Shown in pieces: positions 44,888 to 54,498 of a DNA stretch of 64,000 nt (position 1 is its first letter; each line of letters starts with the position of its first letter). Made by a program: the position numbers and the translations under genes. This DNA is from Mesorhizobium sp. B2-1-8 (GTDB lineage: Bacteria; Pseudomonadota; Alphaproteobacteria; Rhizobiales; Rhizobiaceae): assembly GCF_006442545.2 (NCBI RefSeq), contig NZ_CP083952.1, positions 6,239,501 to 6,303,500 of the forward strand, read 5' to 3'. Below the pieces are notes generated by a model. The model saw only the letters and a list, made by a program, of their open reading frames with translations, did no database searches and was not told the DNA's origin.

Positions 44888-45960
44888 GCGTGCTCGACCG
44901 GATCGGCCAGAAGCTGCTGTTCACCTTCGATCCGGAAACCGCGCACGGCCTGTCGATCGCGGCGCTACGCTGCGGCCTGCCGGTTGGCGCGCGGACGGTT
45001 CGCGATACAAGGCTAAAGGTCAGCCTTTGCGGTCTCGATTTCCCCAATCCGCTTGGCATGGCGGCTGGCTACGACAAGAACGCCGAAGTCCCCGATGCGC
45101 TGCTTGGCCTCGGTTTCGGCTTTGCCGAGGTCGGCACCATCACGCCCCTGCCGCAATCCGGCAACCCGAAGCCGCGCATCTTTCGGCTGACATCGGATGA
45201 AGCCGTCATCAACCGGCTGGGCTTCAACAATGAAGGCCATGCCGCCGCTGAAAGACGCCTTGCGGCGCGCAAGGGGCGCGGCGGCATAGTCGGCGTCAAC
45301 ATCGGCGCCAACAAGGACAGCACCAACCGCGTCAGCGACTATGAGCGCGGCGTCGCCCGCTTCGCGCCCCACGCCAACTATCTCACCGTCAACATTTCCT
45401 CACCCAACACGCCGGGCCTGCGCACCATGCAGGCGCGCGAGCAACTCGGCGAGCTCCTGTCGCGCGTCATGGCCGCGCGTGCGGCGGCAATCGCGCAGCC
45501 GCCGATCTTTCTCAAGATCGCGCCGGATCTGGTCGAGGCCGAGCTGGAGGATATCGCCGCCGAAGTCATGGAAAAACGGATCGACGGCATCATCGTCTCC
45601 AACACCACCATTTCACGACCGGGTCTGCGCAACGGTGACGCCGCGCGGGAGACAGGCGGGCTTTCGGGCAAGCCGCTGTTCGAGCGCTCGACCATCGTGC
45701 TGGCCAAGATGCGCAAGCTGCTCGGGCCGGAAATGGCCATCATCGGCGTCGGCGGCGTCGATTCAGCGGAGACGGCGCTGGAGAAAATGTGCGCGGGCGC
45801 CGATCTGGTGCAGCTCTACACCGGCATGATCTATGCCGGGCCGGCGCTCCCGGGCCGCATAATTTCAGGAATGGCGCGCCTCGCGGACAAGTACGAGCTG
45901 AAGTCGATCGGTGACCTCCGTGACAGCCGCCTCGATTATTGGGCCGTTAGGGCACTCTGA
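44884..45960 (+). CDS. pyrD: Dihydroorotate dehydrogenase (quinone), class 2
   Basis: 358 residues, beta/alpha barrel with FMN. N-terminal helices for membrane/quinone contact (DRIGQKLLFTFDPETAHGLS) mark class 2. PNPLGMAAGYDKNAEVPDAL, VGTITPLPQSGNPKPRIFRL, NRLGFNNEGH, VNISSPNTPGLR (with the catalytic Ser), ISNT-like VSNTTISRPGL and IIGVGGVDSAETALEKMCAG are all present. It oxidises dihydroorotate to orotate in pyrimidine synthesis at the inner membrane. Confidence 0.95.
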   Translation: MSVLDRIGQKLLFTFDPETAHGLSIAALRCGLPVGARTVRDTRLKVSLCGLDFPNPLGMAAGYDKNAEVPDALLGLGFGFAEVGTITPLPQSGNPKPRIFRLTSDEAVINRLGFNNEGHAAAERRLAARKGRGGIVGVNIGANKDSTNRVSDYERGVARFAPHANYLTVNISSPNTPGLRTMQAREQLGELLSRVMAARAAAIAQPPIFLKIAPDLVEAELEDIAAEVMEKRIDGIIVSNTTISRPGLRNGDAARETGGLSGKPLFERSTIVLAKMRKLLGPEMAIIGVGGVDSAETALEKMCAGADLVQLYTGMIYAGPALPGRIISGMARLADKYELKSIGDLRDSRLDYWAVRAL

Positions 45961-45989
45961 GCTGGCTCAACAGGGGATTCCGTGCCAAC

Positions 45990-46808
45990 TTACGTGGCGG
46001 AATCGGGACTGCGAAGACGGTTCCAGCTTGGAGCAGTCTCCAAAGCAGTAAAGTCTCCCCTGGCGATCTCCTGGCAAATCCCCAAAAGTGCGCCGCCTGC
46101 CGCGCGCGCAAGCGAGCCGCCAAGGCTTATCCGCCGCACACCGGCCTTGGAAATCTGGTCGAACGTCAGCCCGGACACGCCTTGCCCGAGGACATGATTC
46201 ACCGGAGAACTGACTGACCGGCATATCCTCTCGAGGGATACCAGATCCGGCACGCCGGGCACGTACAGAACCTCAGCACCAAGTGCCTCGAACGCCCTGA
46301 GGCGCCGAACTGCTTCTTCAACATCATAAACTCCCTTGCCGATTCCATCGGCGCGAGCAGTAAGTACAATGTCGTACCTTCGCGCAGCTTTCGCCGCAGC
46401 GGCAACACGTGCAACCGCATCGTCAAATTCGCGGATCGGCTGGTCGGGATCCGGCCGCCTGTCTTCGATCGAGAGTCCCGCCAATCCTGCCTCGGCCGCG
46501 AGCCGAACAGTCTCGGCGATCCCGCCCTGGGTGTCTTCATAGCAATCCTCAAAATCGGCGGTGACCGGGACATGGCTCGCCGCCGCTATCTCGGCGGCAT
46601 ATGCCAAACTTTCGTCGCGGCTAACCTCCCTTGCCCCATCCCTCTTCCCTCTCGAAAAGGCATAGCCTGACGAGGTTGTCGCCAGCGCGCCAAAGCCCAG
46701 ACCTACCATCATCTGGGCGCCGGCTACGTCCCAGGGATTAGGAACCAGGAAACAGCCCGATTTGTGAAGGATACGAAATTGCTCAACCTTCTCGGACCGG
46801 GAAATCAC
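45990..46808 (-). CDS. Isocitrate lyase / PEP mutase family protein
   Basis: 272 residues, TIM-barrel of the ICL/PEPM superfamily. FLVPNPWDVAGAQMMVGLGF, ALATTSSGYAFSRGKRDG (substrate loop), VPVTADFEDCYED (metal-binding acids) and GLSIEDRRPDPDQPIREFDD are typical of the oxaloacetate-hydrolase/PEP-phosphonomutase-like subfamily. The KKCGH lyase motif of true isocitrate lyases is absent, so the function is a C-C or P-C bond lyase of unknown substrate. GTG start with GAGG five bases ahead. Single gene between pyrD and the MATE exporter. Confidence 0.88.
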   Translation of the reverse strand: MISRSEKVEQFRILHKSGCFLVPNPWDVAGAQMMVGLGFGALATTSSGYAFSRGKRDGAREVSRDESLAYAAEIAAASHVPVTADFEDCYEDTQGGIAETVRLAAEAGLAGLSIEDRRPDPDQPIREFDDAVARVAAAAKAARRYDIVLTARADGIGKGVYDVEEAVRRLRAFEALGAEVLYVPGVPDLVSLERICRSVSSPVNHVLGQGVSGLTFDQISKAGVRRISLGGSLARAAGGALLGICQEIARGDFTALETAPSWNRLRSPDSAT

Positions 46809-46894
46809 AATATCCTCGAATTGGACGACTAGTTATGCAGTTGGACACAGATGGTACAAACTGCCACCGGTGTATGCCAACCCCATTGCTCAAA

Positions 46895-48283
46895 TCAAAA
46901 TGCCGTTCGCACCCTGACCCGCAGAATCGTCAGCAAACTCAGTCCCCGCACCAGCAGGAAAACGTGCAGCGCGGCCCACAGGCCGTGATTGCCGAAGGCG
47001 GGCGCCAGCGTGATCAGCGCGGCGGCAAAGACGAGGAACGACAAGAGCATCATGTTGCGCATGTCGCGCGACCATGTCGCGCCGATGAAGACACCATCCA
47101 TCTGGAAGGCAAGCACGCCACTCAGCGCGGTGAACGCTGCCCAAGGCAGGTAGGCATCGGCTACTGCGCGGACATCCTGCGACGTCGTGACGACAGCGAC
47201 CAGATTAGCGCCGGCCAGCAACAGCACCAATGTCGCGCCACCGGCCAATCCAAAGCCCCAAAACAGGGTCAGGCGGACCGCCCGCCTGAAGGGCTGCTCG
47301 GCACGCGCGCCAACGGCGCGGCCGGCGAGCTGTTCGGCGGCCGTGGCGAAACCGTCGAGGAAATAACCGGCGACGAGGAAGAAATTCATCAGCACCGCGT
47401 TGGCGGCGAGCGTCACTGTTCCGAACTGTGCGCCCTGGCGGGTGAACAGCGCGAAGGCGGCAAGCAGCGAGAACGAGCGGATCATGATGTCGCGGTTGAG
47501 CGACAGCATGCGCAGGAAGGCGCCCATGTCGAGCAGGCGGTGGCGAGGCAAGGGCGGGCTGGATCGGAACCGGCGCACCACGATCGCGAGACCAAGCAGC
47601 ATGGCGAGGAATTCGCCGGTGACGGTCGCCCAGGCGACACCGGAAACGCCCCAGCCAAGTTCAAGGCCGAGCAGGAAGCAGAGCGCGATGTTGATGCCGT
47701 TGAGCACCAGTTGCAGGACAAGCCCGAGCCCGCCCTCGCCACGCCCCAGGACATAGCCAAGGACGGCGTAGTTGATCAGCGAGAACGGGGCGGCGAGCAG
47801 CCTGATCCTGACATAAACGCCCATCGCCTCGCTGACGCGTGGTCCGGCATCCATGAACCACTGGCCGCCAACGGCGATGAGCGGCGAAAGCGCCGCCAGC
47901 ACGACGCCGGCAACGACCGCGATCAGCACGGCGCGCCAGAACACCGCCTGTTCCTCGAGAGCGTCGCCACGCCCGAAAGCCTGGGCGACGAGGCCGGTGG
48001 TGCCCGAACGCAGAAAGTTAAAGCTGGTGAAGACGACGTCGAAAGCCAATGCGCCGGCCGCCAGGCCGCCAAGCAAGGCGGCATCGCCGAACTGGCCGAC
48101 AACAGCCGTATCGACCAGGCCAAGCAGCGGCGTCGTCAGATAGGCGAGCGTCATCGGCACGGCGATGGCAAGCACCGAGCGGTTGGTGACGGAAAAGGCT
48201 CTGGCGTCGGTTGGGATGGCATCCTTGTCCAAGGATTGCTGCCTTGCTGATTGCGGCTTGATCGGGGAACCGATGTGCCTCAT
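46895..48283 (-). CDS. MATE-family efflux transporter (DinF-like)
   Basis: 462 residues from an ATG at 48281-48283, with about 12 membrane helices in two similar halves. VPMTLAYLTTPLLGLVDTAV and FLRSGTTGLVAQAFGRGDAL are the DinF-type MATE signatures of the first half; FFLVAGYFLDGFATAAEQLA and GRAVGARAEQ are the second-half counterparts. It exports cationic drugs or metabolites by Na+ or H+ antiport. A weak ribosome-binding site means a later start is possible. Divergent from the amidohydrolase gene at 48363. Confidence 0.9.
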   Translation of the reverse strand: MRHIGSPIKPQSARQQSLDKDAIPTDARAFSVTNRSVLAIAVPMTLAYLTTPLLGLVDTAVVGQFGDAALLGGLAAGALAFDVVFTSFNFLRSGTTGLVAQAFGRGDALEEQAVFWRAVLIAVVAGVVLAALSPLIAVGGQWFMDAGPRVSEAMGVYVRIRLLAAPFSLINYAVLGYVLGRGEGGLGLVLQLVLNGINIALCFLLGLELGWGVSGVAWATVTGEFLAMLLGLAIVVRRFRSSPPLPRHRLLDMGAFLRMLSLNRDIMIRSFSLLAAFALFTRQGAQFGTVTLAANAVLMNFFLVAGYFLDGFATAAEQLAGRAVGARAEQPFRRAVRLTLFWGFGLAGGATLVLLLAGANLVAVVTTSQDVRAVADAYLPWAAFTALSGVLAFQMDGVFIGATWSRDMRNMMLLSFLVFAAALITLAPAFGNHGLWAALHVFLLVRGLSLLTILRVRVRTAF

Positions 48284-48362
48284 TTTCCGGCCACCACGCA
48301 ACCGCCCTTCCGCGACAGCCAACCGAAATCCCGCTCTGGCGCGAGGCCATCCGACCCAGTTC

Positions 48363-49265
48363 ATGCCCCTGCAGATCGTCCATCACCCCGACTACGACGC
48401 CGGCTTCGCCACCAACCATCGCTTTCCGATGAGTAAATATCCGCTGCTGATGGAGGCCTTGCATGCACGCGGCCTGGCCGGACCCGGCGCGCTCAACACT
48501 GCTGAACCCGCGCCGGGGCCGTGGCTGAAGCTTGCCCATGCGGCCGCCTATGTCGACCAGGTCCTCTCCTGCTCCGTGCCGGAAAAAATCGAGCGCGAGA
48601 TCGGCTTCCCGGTCGGCCCGCGCGTTTCGCTGCGCGCGCAGCTTGCCACCGGCGGCACTGTGCTGGCAGCCCGGCTTGCCTTGCGCCACGGCATTGCCTG
48701 CAACACCGCCGGCGGCAGCCATCACGCGCGGCGCGCGCAGGGCGCCGGCTTCTGCACCTTCAACGATGTCGCCGTCGCCTCGCTGGTGCTGCTCGCGGAG
48801 GGTGCGGCGCAGAAGGTCCTGGTGGTCGACCTCGACGTGCATCAGGGCGACGGCACGGCGGATATTCTAGGCGATGAGCCACGCGTGTTCACCTTCTCCA
48901 TGCATGGCGAGCGCAACTATCCCACACGCAAGATCGCCTCGGACCTCGACATCGCCCTGCCCGACGGCACGGGCGACGCGGCCTATGTCGAAAGGCTTGA
49001 TACCATCCTGCGGGACCTCTCCACGCGGGCGCATTGGGACATCGTCTTCTACAATGCCGGCGTCGACGTCCATGCCGGGGACCGGCTCGGCAGGCTGGCG
49101 CTTTCCGACAACGGTCTGCGCGCCCGCGACGAGATGGTCATCGGCCATTTTCGGGCGCTCGGCATTCCTGTCTGCGGTGTCATCGGCGGCGGCTATTCCA
49201 CCGATGTGCCGGCACTTGCCGCGCGTCACGCCATCCTGTTCGAGGTGGCGTCGGGCTACGCGTGA
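48363..49265 (+). CDS. Histone-deacetylase-like amidohydrolase
   Basis: 300 residues. Zn-dependent arginase/deacetylase fold: TAGGSHHARRAQGAGFCTFN (catalytic His-His), VLVVDLDVHQGDGTADIL (Zn-binding Asp and His), FSMHGERNYP and GVDVHAGDRLGRLALSDNGL (second Asp). Short bacterial members deacetylate polyamines or other small acetylated molecules. The length is that of a single-domain enzyme without extra regions. Cytoplasmic. Confidence 0.9.
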   Translation: MPLQIVHHPDYDAGFATNHRFPMSKYPLLMEALHARGLAGPGALNTAEPAPGPWLKLAHAAAYVDQVLSCSVPEKIEREIGFPVGPRVSLRAQLATGGTVLAARLALRHGIACNTAGGSHHARRAQGAGFCTFNDVAVASLVLLAEGAAQKVLVVDLDVHQGDGTADILGDEPRVFTFSMHGERNYPTRKIASDLDIALPDGTGDAAYVERLDTILRDLSTRAHWDIVFYNAGVDVHAGDRLGRLALSDNGLRARDEMVIGHFRALGIPVCGVIGGGYSTDVPALAARHAILFEVASGYA

Positions 49266-49268
49266 AAG

Positions 49269-49598
49269 TCACTTCCGATAGTTGGCGATCCTGAGCAGGA
49301 TGAAGGCCGGCACGACGATCGCGCCGCCAAGCAGGATATAGCCGAGGAAGCGGTCGATGGCATGGAAGCCGAGATTCCAGAGATCGATGAAGAACTTCCG
49401 GATGCCGTAGAACACATCCATCGGCGACCAGCCGAAGGCGTTCATGACCAGGCCGACGAGAAAGGATACCACCAGCAGCTTCAGGACAACCCTGAGCGGC
49501 GAGTCGCCGAGAAAGCGCGTCAGTGCGGACAAGGCCGTCTCCCGATTGAGATGCCCGGACTCGTGGGCACGGCCCAGAGATACGTGCTTGGCGATCAT
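49269..49598 (-). CDS. DUF6460 family inner-membrane protein
   Basis: 109 residues. LTRFLGDSPLRVVLKLLVVS, LVMNAFGWSPMDVFYGIRKF and GYILLGGAIVVPAFILLRIA give two membrane helices with a conserved middle, the pattern of the alphaproteobacterial DUF6460 proteins (name from memory). The first 20 residues may not belong, because the start at 49598 has a poor ribosome-binding site. Convergent with the amidohydrolase gene, three bases apart. Confidence 0.75.
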   Translation of the reverse strand: MIAKHVSLGRAHESGHLNRETALSALTRFLGDSPLRVVLKLLVVSFLVGLVMNAFGWSPMDVFYGIRKFFIDLWNLGFHAIDRFLGYILLGGAIVVPAFILLRIANYRK

Positions 49599-50007
49599 CC
49601 ATCAAGCCGGCGCGGTCTGTACGGAGAAACTGATAAGTCGCAGCCAGATGTTGAACGCCATCGAAAGCCCGGATCACTCGAGCGTCTGGCAGAGCGGCTT
49701 CCGCGAGCCGCAATTCTTAAATATAGGTAAACAGTTTCATTTTAATTTATTGAAAATAAAGCACAAAACCGTCATTTTCCGGTTTTGCGCAATGTGCGTG
49801 CAATTTTCACTTGCGAGATACCAGGCGTCTTTCAGGTGACGGACCGCGCGGCGCTCTGCCCCTACCACCGCCGGTGAAAGCCGGTCCCCAGAACCGCGCG
49901 ACCATCCCTGAAAGACACCCATCGGAGCTGACCGCCTCAACGGTCAGGCTCCTCGGCAATTAACCAGCGTATCGGGTGCGGATGCGCGTTTGTGTTGGAG
50001 TAATGCA
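49599..50007. other. AT-rich intergenic region with hairpins
   Basis: No gene is recognised. An AT-rich patch (about 49720-49770) leads to the stem CAAAACCG-tcattttc-CGGTTTTG (about 49760-49787), and CTGACCG-cctcaa-CGGTCAG follows at 49928-49948. The latter lies about 60 bases before the outer-membrane-protein start and may sit in its leader. Confidence 0.5.
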
Positions 50008-50625
50008 GTGTCCCCTCAAGCAAAGATCGTCCTGACGGCGAGTGCCCTCGCCATGTGTCTTCTCGGGCCGGCGATGGCCGCCGACCTCTCGCCTGCCTAC
50101 AATGATCCCCCTGCCTTCCAGTGGAGCGGCGCATATGTCGGCGTCCATGGCGGTACGGCGTTCACGGGGATGCCGAACCCGTTCGCCGGTCGAAACGGGT
50201 TCAGCGGCGGCGTCCAGGCCGGCTACAACCAGCAGATGGGCCCGGCGGTTCTCGGCGCCGAGATCGAAGGTTCCTATCTGGGCGGCGCCGAACACGATGT
50301 CCGGGGCGGCAAGATCAAGGAGAAATGGCGCGGCGCGGCCAAGGCGAAGGCCGGTGTGAGCTTCGACCAGACGTTGCTGTTCGGAACCGGCGGCGTGGCC
50401 ATGACCAGGTTCGACAAGGGCGACGGCGTGAGGAGCAGCGACGGATGGAAGGTCGGTTACCTCCTCGGCGCCGGCATCGAGCAGGGTTTCGCCGGCGGCC
50501 TCTCGGCCAAGGTCGAGTACGACTATGTCCGCACCCCCGGCGTGGAAACGACATCGGCCCTAGGCAGATCCAAGGAGACGATCGGCAGCCATGAGTTGAA
50601 AGCCGGCATCAACTACCGGTTCTAG
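50008..50625 (+). CDS. Outer-membrane beta-barrel protein (Omp25/RopB-like)
   Basis: 205 residues from a GTG at 50008 (TTGGAG eight bases ahead); the nearby ATG is out of frame. Signal peptide MSPQAKIVLTASALAMCLLG, cleaved after AMAA. The mature protein starts DLSPAYNDPP and FQWSGAYVGVHGGTAF, then alternating strands (SGGVQAGYNQQMGPAVLGAE, ...) and ends KAGINYRF with a terminal Phe, as needed for Bam insertion. An eight-stranded porin-like barrel of the alphaproteobacterial Omp25/Omp31/RopB type, an abundant surface protein. Confidence 0.85.
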   Translation: MSPQAKIVLTASALAMCLLGPAMAADLSPAYNDPPAFQWSGAYVGVHGGTAFTGMPNPFAGRNGFSGGVQAGYNQQMGPAVLGAEIEGSYLGGAEHDVRGGKIKEKWRGAAKAKAGVSFDQTLLFGTGGVAMTRFDKGDGVRSSDGWKVGYLLGAGIEQGFAGGLSAKVEYDYVRTPGVETTSALGRSKETIGSHELKAGINYRF

Positions 50626-50804
50626 AAACAGCAAGTGGGCGGACCCCGATCGCGCGATGGCCGCAACGGCATCGCGCGATCTTGTCGTCGATGCATCGAT
50701 GCCCGGACTTCCGTCGAGGAAAGAGCAATCCATGCTTGTCGCAATGTCGATGTAATCTTCGCAATCTAGGTCCCCTGCGTGAATTTTCACCATGGGAATC
50801 AGCA

Positions 50805-51200
50805 ATGTCCACGCATCGCTCCGGCCGACGGACGTCCAAGCTATCGTTGCTATCGTTCATTGCGATCGCACTCGCATTGGCGGGTTGCGCCTCCGACATC
50901 ATGAAGAATTATGTCGGACAACCGGTCGAATCGGTCGTTCTGGATTACGGTCCGCCGACGGCGATCGTAGACCTCGGCCAGGGAGAGCGCGCCTATCAGT
51001 GGCGCCAGGTCTCGACGTCAGCGGTTTCCGGGACATCGAGTGGCGAAGTCCGCCACACAAAACACGGAACCGTCTATGAAGAGACCGAAACGCCCGGCTA
51101 TATCGAGCGTCAGGAATGCTTCTACACATTTTACGCCCGCGCTTCCGGCGGCCGCTGGTTCATCACCAATTTTCGCCGGCCAAAGCTGGAATGCGAATGA
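50805..51200 (+). CDS. Small lipoprotein, BamE-like repeat
   Basis: 131 residues with lipoprotein signal (LLSFIAIALALAGCAS, lipobox LAGC). VGQPVESVVLDYGPPTAIVD resembles the SmpA/OmlA repeat (G-x-S/P...V...G-P-P), and AYQWRQVS follows as in that fold. The C-terminal half has cysteines in RQECFYTFYARASGGRWFIT and KLECE. Probably anchored to the outer membrane on the periplasmic side. Possible link to the downstream two-component genes is only positional. Confidence 0.75.
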   Translation: MSTHRSGRRTSKLSLLSFIAIALALAGCASDIMKNYVGQPVESVVLDYGPPTAIVDLGQGERAYQWRQVSTSAVSGTSSGEVRHTKHGTVYEETETPGYIERQECFYTFYARASGGRWFITNFRRPKLECE

Positions 51201-51246
51201 GCCGCCGAACCGCAAATCCTGCGGCAGTGGGTGAAGGAGAACGCCA

Positions 51247-51921
51247 ATGCGCGTCCTGCTGATCGAGGACGAACCGGAAATGGCCTCCGTGCTGAAGACC
51301 GCCCTGGAGCGTCTGGACATCATCGTCGACCATGCCGCGACCTTGGCCGACGCCGAGGCGGTGGCTCGTCTGGGCCATCACGACGCCGTGGTGCTGGACC
51401 GCCGGCTGCCGGATGGCGACGGCCTCAGTCTGATCCCGCGCCTGCGCGCCCTGCATCTGGACGTGCCGGTGATCGCGCTGACGGCGATGAGCGGGCTGGA
51501 CGACCGGGTCGCCGGGCTCGATGCCGGGGCCGACGACTACATGGTCAAGCCTTTCGCCACGGTGGAACTCGTCGCCCGGCTCCACGCCCTGCATCGCCGC
51601 TCGTTCACCTCGCGCGCCAGCCAGACGATGGTCGGCCGCCTCACCTATGATTTCCGCCATCGCGAGGCGCTGGTCGAGGATCAGGCGCTCGATTTGCCGC
51701 GGCGTGAAAGACTGGTGCTTGAAACGCTCATCCGCCGGCCGGGCCGGACGATCATGCGCAGCGCTCTCGAGGAGGCCGTCTACGCCCTGGACGACGAGAT
51801 CGGCTCGAATGCGCTTGACGCGCATGTCTCGCGGCTGCGCCGCAAGCTCGACGATGTCGCCGCCGGCATCGAGATACGAGCGATCCGCAATCTTGGCTAT
51901 CTCCTGCGGGCGGCCTCGTGA
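51247..51921 (+). CDS. OmpR-family response regulator
   Basis: 224 residues. Receiver with acidic pair MRVLLIEDEPEM, phospho-Asp51 in AVVLDRRLPDGDGLS, Thr in ALTAMSGLDD and Lys in DDYMVKPFA. A winged-helix DNA-binding domain follows (about 125-220) with LDLPRRERLVLETLIRRPGR and SNALDAHVSRLRRKL. The ATG has GAAGGAGAACGCC in front. Its stop overlaps the kinase gene start (GTGA). Confidence 0.93.
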   Translation: MRVLLIEDEPEMASVLKTALERLDIIVDHAATLADAEAVARLGHHDAVVLDRRLPDGDGLSLIPRLRALHLDVPVIALTAMSGLDDRVAGLDAGADDYMVKPFATVELVARLHALHRRSFTSRASQTMVGRLTYDFRHREALVEDQALDLPRRERLVLETLIRRPGRTIMRSALEEAVYALDDEIGSNALDAHVSRLRRKLDDVAAGIEIRAIRNLGYLLRAAS

Positions 51922-53348
51922 AGAAGGTGCGCGCGCGCTCGCTGCAATGGATCCTGGTCCGCCGGCTGATCCTGCTGCAGGCGGCGACGCTGCTGCTCTT
52001 CATCGTTTTGTGCGCGGCAGCCCTCTGGATCGCCAATCCGAGGCTGCTCATCGACAACGAGGCTGCCGTCGCGGCCGTCAAGGATGCCGTCGACCGCGAC
52101 AAGGACGGCAGGCTGATTGTCCGTGAAACGCAAGACCTCGCCGCGTTTCGCCAGAGCTTCCCCAATGTCTGGTACATCGTTCGCGACGGTAGCGGGCGAA
52201 CCGTCCGTTCCGGCACGATACCGGATGTCTACACCAAGGACCTCGGTGGCCTGCTCGGCCAAGCAGACCACGCCACGATCGGATTCTCCGACAAGGACAT
52301 GCGGCCGGAAGCCTATATCGAAAACGCTTCGACCAAAGCCGGCGCGGTACAGATCATCGCCGCGACACAGTCGTCGCGCCAGGAGACCGACGGGCTCGAG
52401 ATCAACATTTCGGCGACGGTGGAGGTCGCCCGGTACCCGGACGGCAGCAGGAACTGGGAGCGCGCCCTGCCGGCGCTTACGCTCGTCATCGCGATCCTGT
52501 TGCTGCCCATCGTCCTCGTCATGGGCGCCACCACGCTGGTCACAACGCCGGCCGTGGTCCGGCGCTCCTTTGCCGGCCTTGTCGAAACCGTCCGCCAGGC
52601 TGCCCGCATCGACATCGGTACCCGCGCGATGCAGTTGCCGGTCAAGCACGTGCCGCAGGAAATCGCGCCGCTGGTGCATGCCTTCAACGAGGCTTTGGCC
52701 CGCCTCGCGCAGGGATACGACCGGCACAACCGTTTCCTCACCGACGCGGCGCACGAATTGCGCACGCCGATCGCCATCCTACGCACACGCGCCGAGTTGC
52801 TGCGACAGGAGCCGCAAAGCGCGCGGCTGCTGCATGATATCGAGCGCCTGTCGCATCTTGCCCAGCAACTGCTCGACCATCAACTGCTCGACCGTCCATC
52901 CGACCAGCGCGAGATCGTCGATCTCGACGATCTGGTCAGCCGGGTGGCGGCCGACTTCGCGCCACTCGCCATCGAGGCCGGCTACGACCTTGCCTTCGAG
53001 CCTTCGACCGACATGACACGCGTCGAAGTCAACGTGCTGCAGATCGAGCGGGCACTCGCCAACCTCATGCGCAACGCCATCGAGCATGGCGGCGGCGGCG
53101 GTACCATCACGATTGCGATCGACGGGACGGGCGGCATCGAAGTGCGCGACGAAGGCCCGGGCATTCCTGAGGAAGAGCGAGAGAATGTCTTCGAGCCCTT
53201 CTATCGCCTGCAGCCGCAGTCGCGTGGGGCCGGCTTGGGCCTGAACCTCGCCCGGCAGATCGCGCTGCTGCACGAGGGAACGATCAGGATCCTGGCGGGC
53301 TCATGGCGCGGTGCCCGCATCCGCATGGAACTGCCGGTTCGTTCGTGA
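51918..53348 (+). CDS. Sensor histidine kinase
   Basis: 476 residues. TM1 is about 10-38 and TM2 about 187-208, enclosing a periplasmic sensor of about 150 residues. HAMP-like linker, then HisKA FLTDAAHELRTPIAILRTRA with the phospho-His near 277, N box NLMRNAIEHGG, G1 DEGPGIPEEE and G2 GAGLGLNLARQI. The GTG start overlaps the regulator stop. A QseC/TctE-like sensor; the signal is not known. Confidence 0.92.
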   Translation: MKKVRARSLQWILVRRLILLQAATLLLFIVLCAAALWIANPRLLIDNEAAVAAVKDAVDRDKDGRLIVRETQDLAAFRQSFPNVWYIVRDGSGRTVRSGTIPDVYTKDLGGLLGQADHATIGFSDKDMRPEAYIENASTKAGAVQIIAATQSSRQETDGLEINISATVEVARYPDGSRNWERALPALTLVIAILLLPIVLVMGATTLVTTPAVVRRSFAGLVETVRQAARIDIGTRAMQLPVKHVPQEIAPLVHAFNEALARLAQGYDRHNRFLTDAAHELRTPIAILRTRAELLRQEPQSARLLHDIERLSHLAQQLLDHQLLDRPSDQREIVDLDDLVSRVAADFAPLAIEAGYDLAFEPSTDMTRVEVNVLQIERALANLMRNAIEHGGGGGTITIAIDGTGGIEVRDEGPGIPEEERENVFEPFYRLQPQSRGAGLGLNLARQIALLHEGTIRILAGSWRGARIRMELPVRS

Positions 53349-53469
53349 CCCGGGCCGTTGAAGGCGCCAAACGCATGGCGGCCGGCCAGCCAGCGGCCGC
53401 GCCGATCGCTGATTTATCTGTTTTCTAACCAATTGCCGCTATTGCCATTTCCAAAGCGGGAGCCAGGCT

Positions 53470-54498
53470 TTGGTGGGAACGGGAAAAATCGACGCGCACC
53501 GCGCACCCATGTTGTCGGTCGTCGTGCCTTGCTACAATGAACGCGACGGCGTGGCGGAGCTTCACCGACGCGTCAGCGCGGTATGCCTCGAGCAAAGCCT
53601 CTCCTACGAGGTCGTGCTCGTCATCGATGGGGCGACCGACGGCACCCGCGAGGCCATTTTCGAACTGGCCGAAAAGGACGACCATGTGGTCGCCATCGAT
53701 CTTGCACGCAACTACGGCCACCAGATCGCCTTGAGCGCGGGGCTGGAATTCTGCCGCGGCCAGCGCATTCTCATTCTCGACGCCGATCTCCAGGATCCGC
53801 CCGAACTGCTGGGCGCGATGATGGCCAGGATGGATGAAGGCTTCGACGTCGTCTACGGCCAAAGGGTGAAACGGGACGGCGAAAGCTGGTTCAAGCTGGC
53901 CTCCGCCTCGATGTTCTACCGTCTGCTCGGCAGGATGGTCGATGTCGAGATCGCGCCGGACTCCGGAGATTTCCGGTTGATGAGCCGCCGTGCGCTGGAC
54001 CATCTGATCGCGATGCCCGAACGCTACAGGTTCATTCGCGGCATGGTGAGTTGGATCGGGCTGAGGCAGGTCGCCTTCCCTTATGAACGGCACCGGCGCT
54101 TTGCCGGCACAACCCATTACCCGCTGAAGAAGATGGTTCTTCTGGCGGTCGACGCAATGACCAGCTTTTCGATCGTGCCTTTGCGCTTTGCCTCGCTGCT
54201 GGGGATGATGTCCGGCCTGCTCGGTCTGCTCGTACTTGGCTATACGCTGTTGGAATGGTCTGTCGGCAATGTGCTGCCTGGCTGGACGAGCCTTGCCGCG
54301 ATCATGCTCATCCTGGGCAGCGTCCAGCTTCTGGTGCTCGGCATCTTCGGCGAGTATCTCGGCCGCATGTACATGGAGACGAAGCGGCGGCCGCTCTATT
54401 TCGTCAACGAGATCGTTTCGCTTGGCCAGTCGGCCAAGGACAGCGATCTCCCGGTCCATCGCCTGCAGGAGATGGCAAAGAGGGCGGCCCGTGCTTGA
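53470..54498 (+). CDS. GT2 glycosyltransferase, GtrB/DPM1-like
   Basis: 342 residues. GT-A domain: MLSVVVPCYNERDGVAELHR, ILILDADLQDPPELLGAMMA (metal-binding DxD variant), VYGQRVKRDGESWFKLASAS, DSGDFRLMSRRALDHL and RFIRGMVSWIGLRQ. Two C-terminal membrane helices (LGMMSGLLGLLVLGYTLLEW, LAAIMLILGSVQLLVLGIFG) are typical of GtrB/ArnC-like enzymes that load a sugar on polyprenyl phosphate. Start: TTG at 53470 (GGGAG ahead) or GTG at 53473. Its stop overlaps the methyltransferase start. It probably supplies a lipid-linked sugar to the GT-C protein at 55423. Confidence 0.9.
   Translation: MVGTGKIDAHRAPMLSVVVPCYNERDGVAELHRRVSAVCLEQSLSYEVVLVIDGATDGTREAIFELAEKDDHVVAIDLARNYGHQIALSAGLEFCRGQRILILDADLQDPPELLGAMMARMDEGFDVVYGQRVKRDGESWFKLASASMFYRLLGRMVDVEIAPDSGDFRLMSRRALDHLIAMPERYRFIRGMVSWIGLRQVAFPYERHRRFAGTTHYPLKKMVLLAVDAMTSFSIVPLRFASLLGMMSGLLGLLVLGYTLLEWSVGNVLPGWTSLAAIMLILGSVQLLVLGIFGEYLGRMYMETKRRPLYFVNEIVSLGQSAKDSDLPVHRLQEMAKRAARA

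Noticed and set aside
46835..48250. Long plus-strand frame opposite the MATE exporter
   Set aside because: Composition is Gln/Glu/Arg-rich and low complexity, as expected from the complement of a membrane protein gene; the MATE reading has helices and family motifs.
49180..49713. Minus-strand 177-residue protein overlapping the DUF6460 gene
   Set aside because: It overlaps two well-supported genes in other frames and shows no motif; the DUF6460 reading has clear membrane helices.
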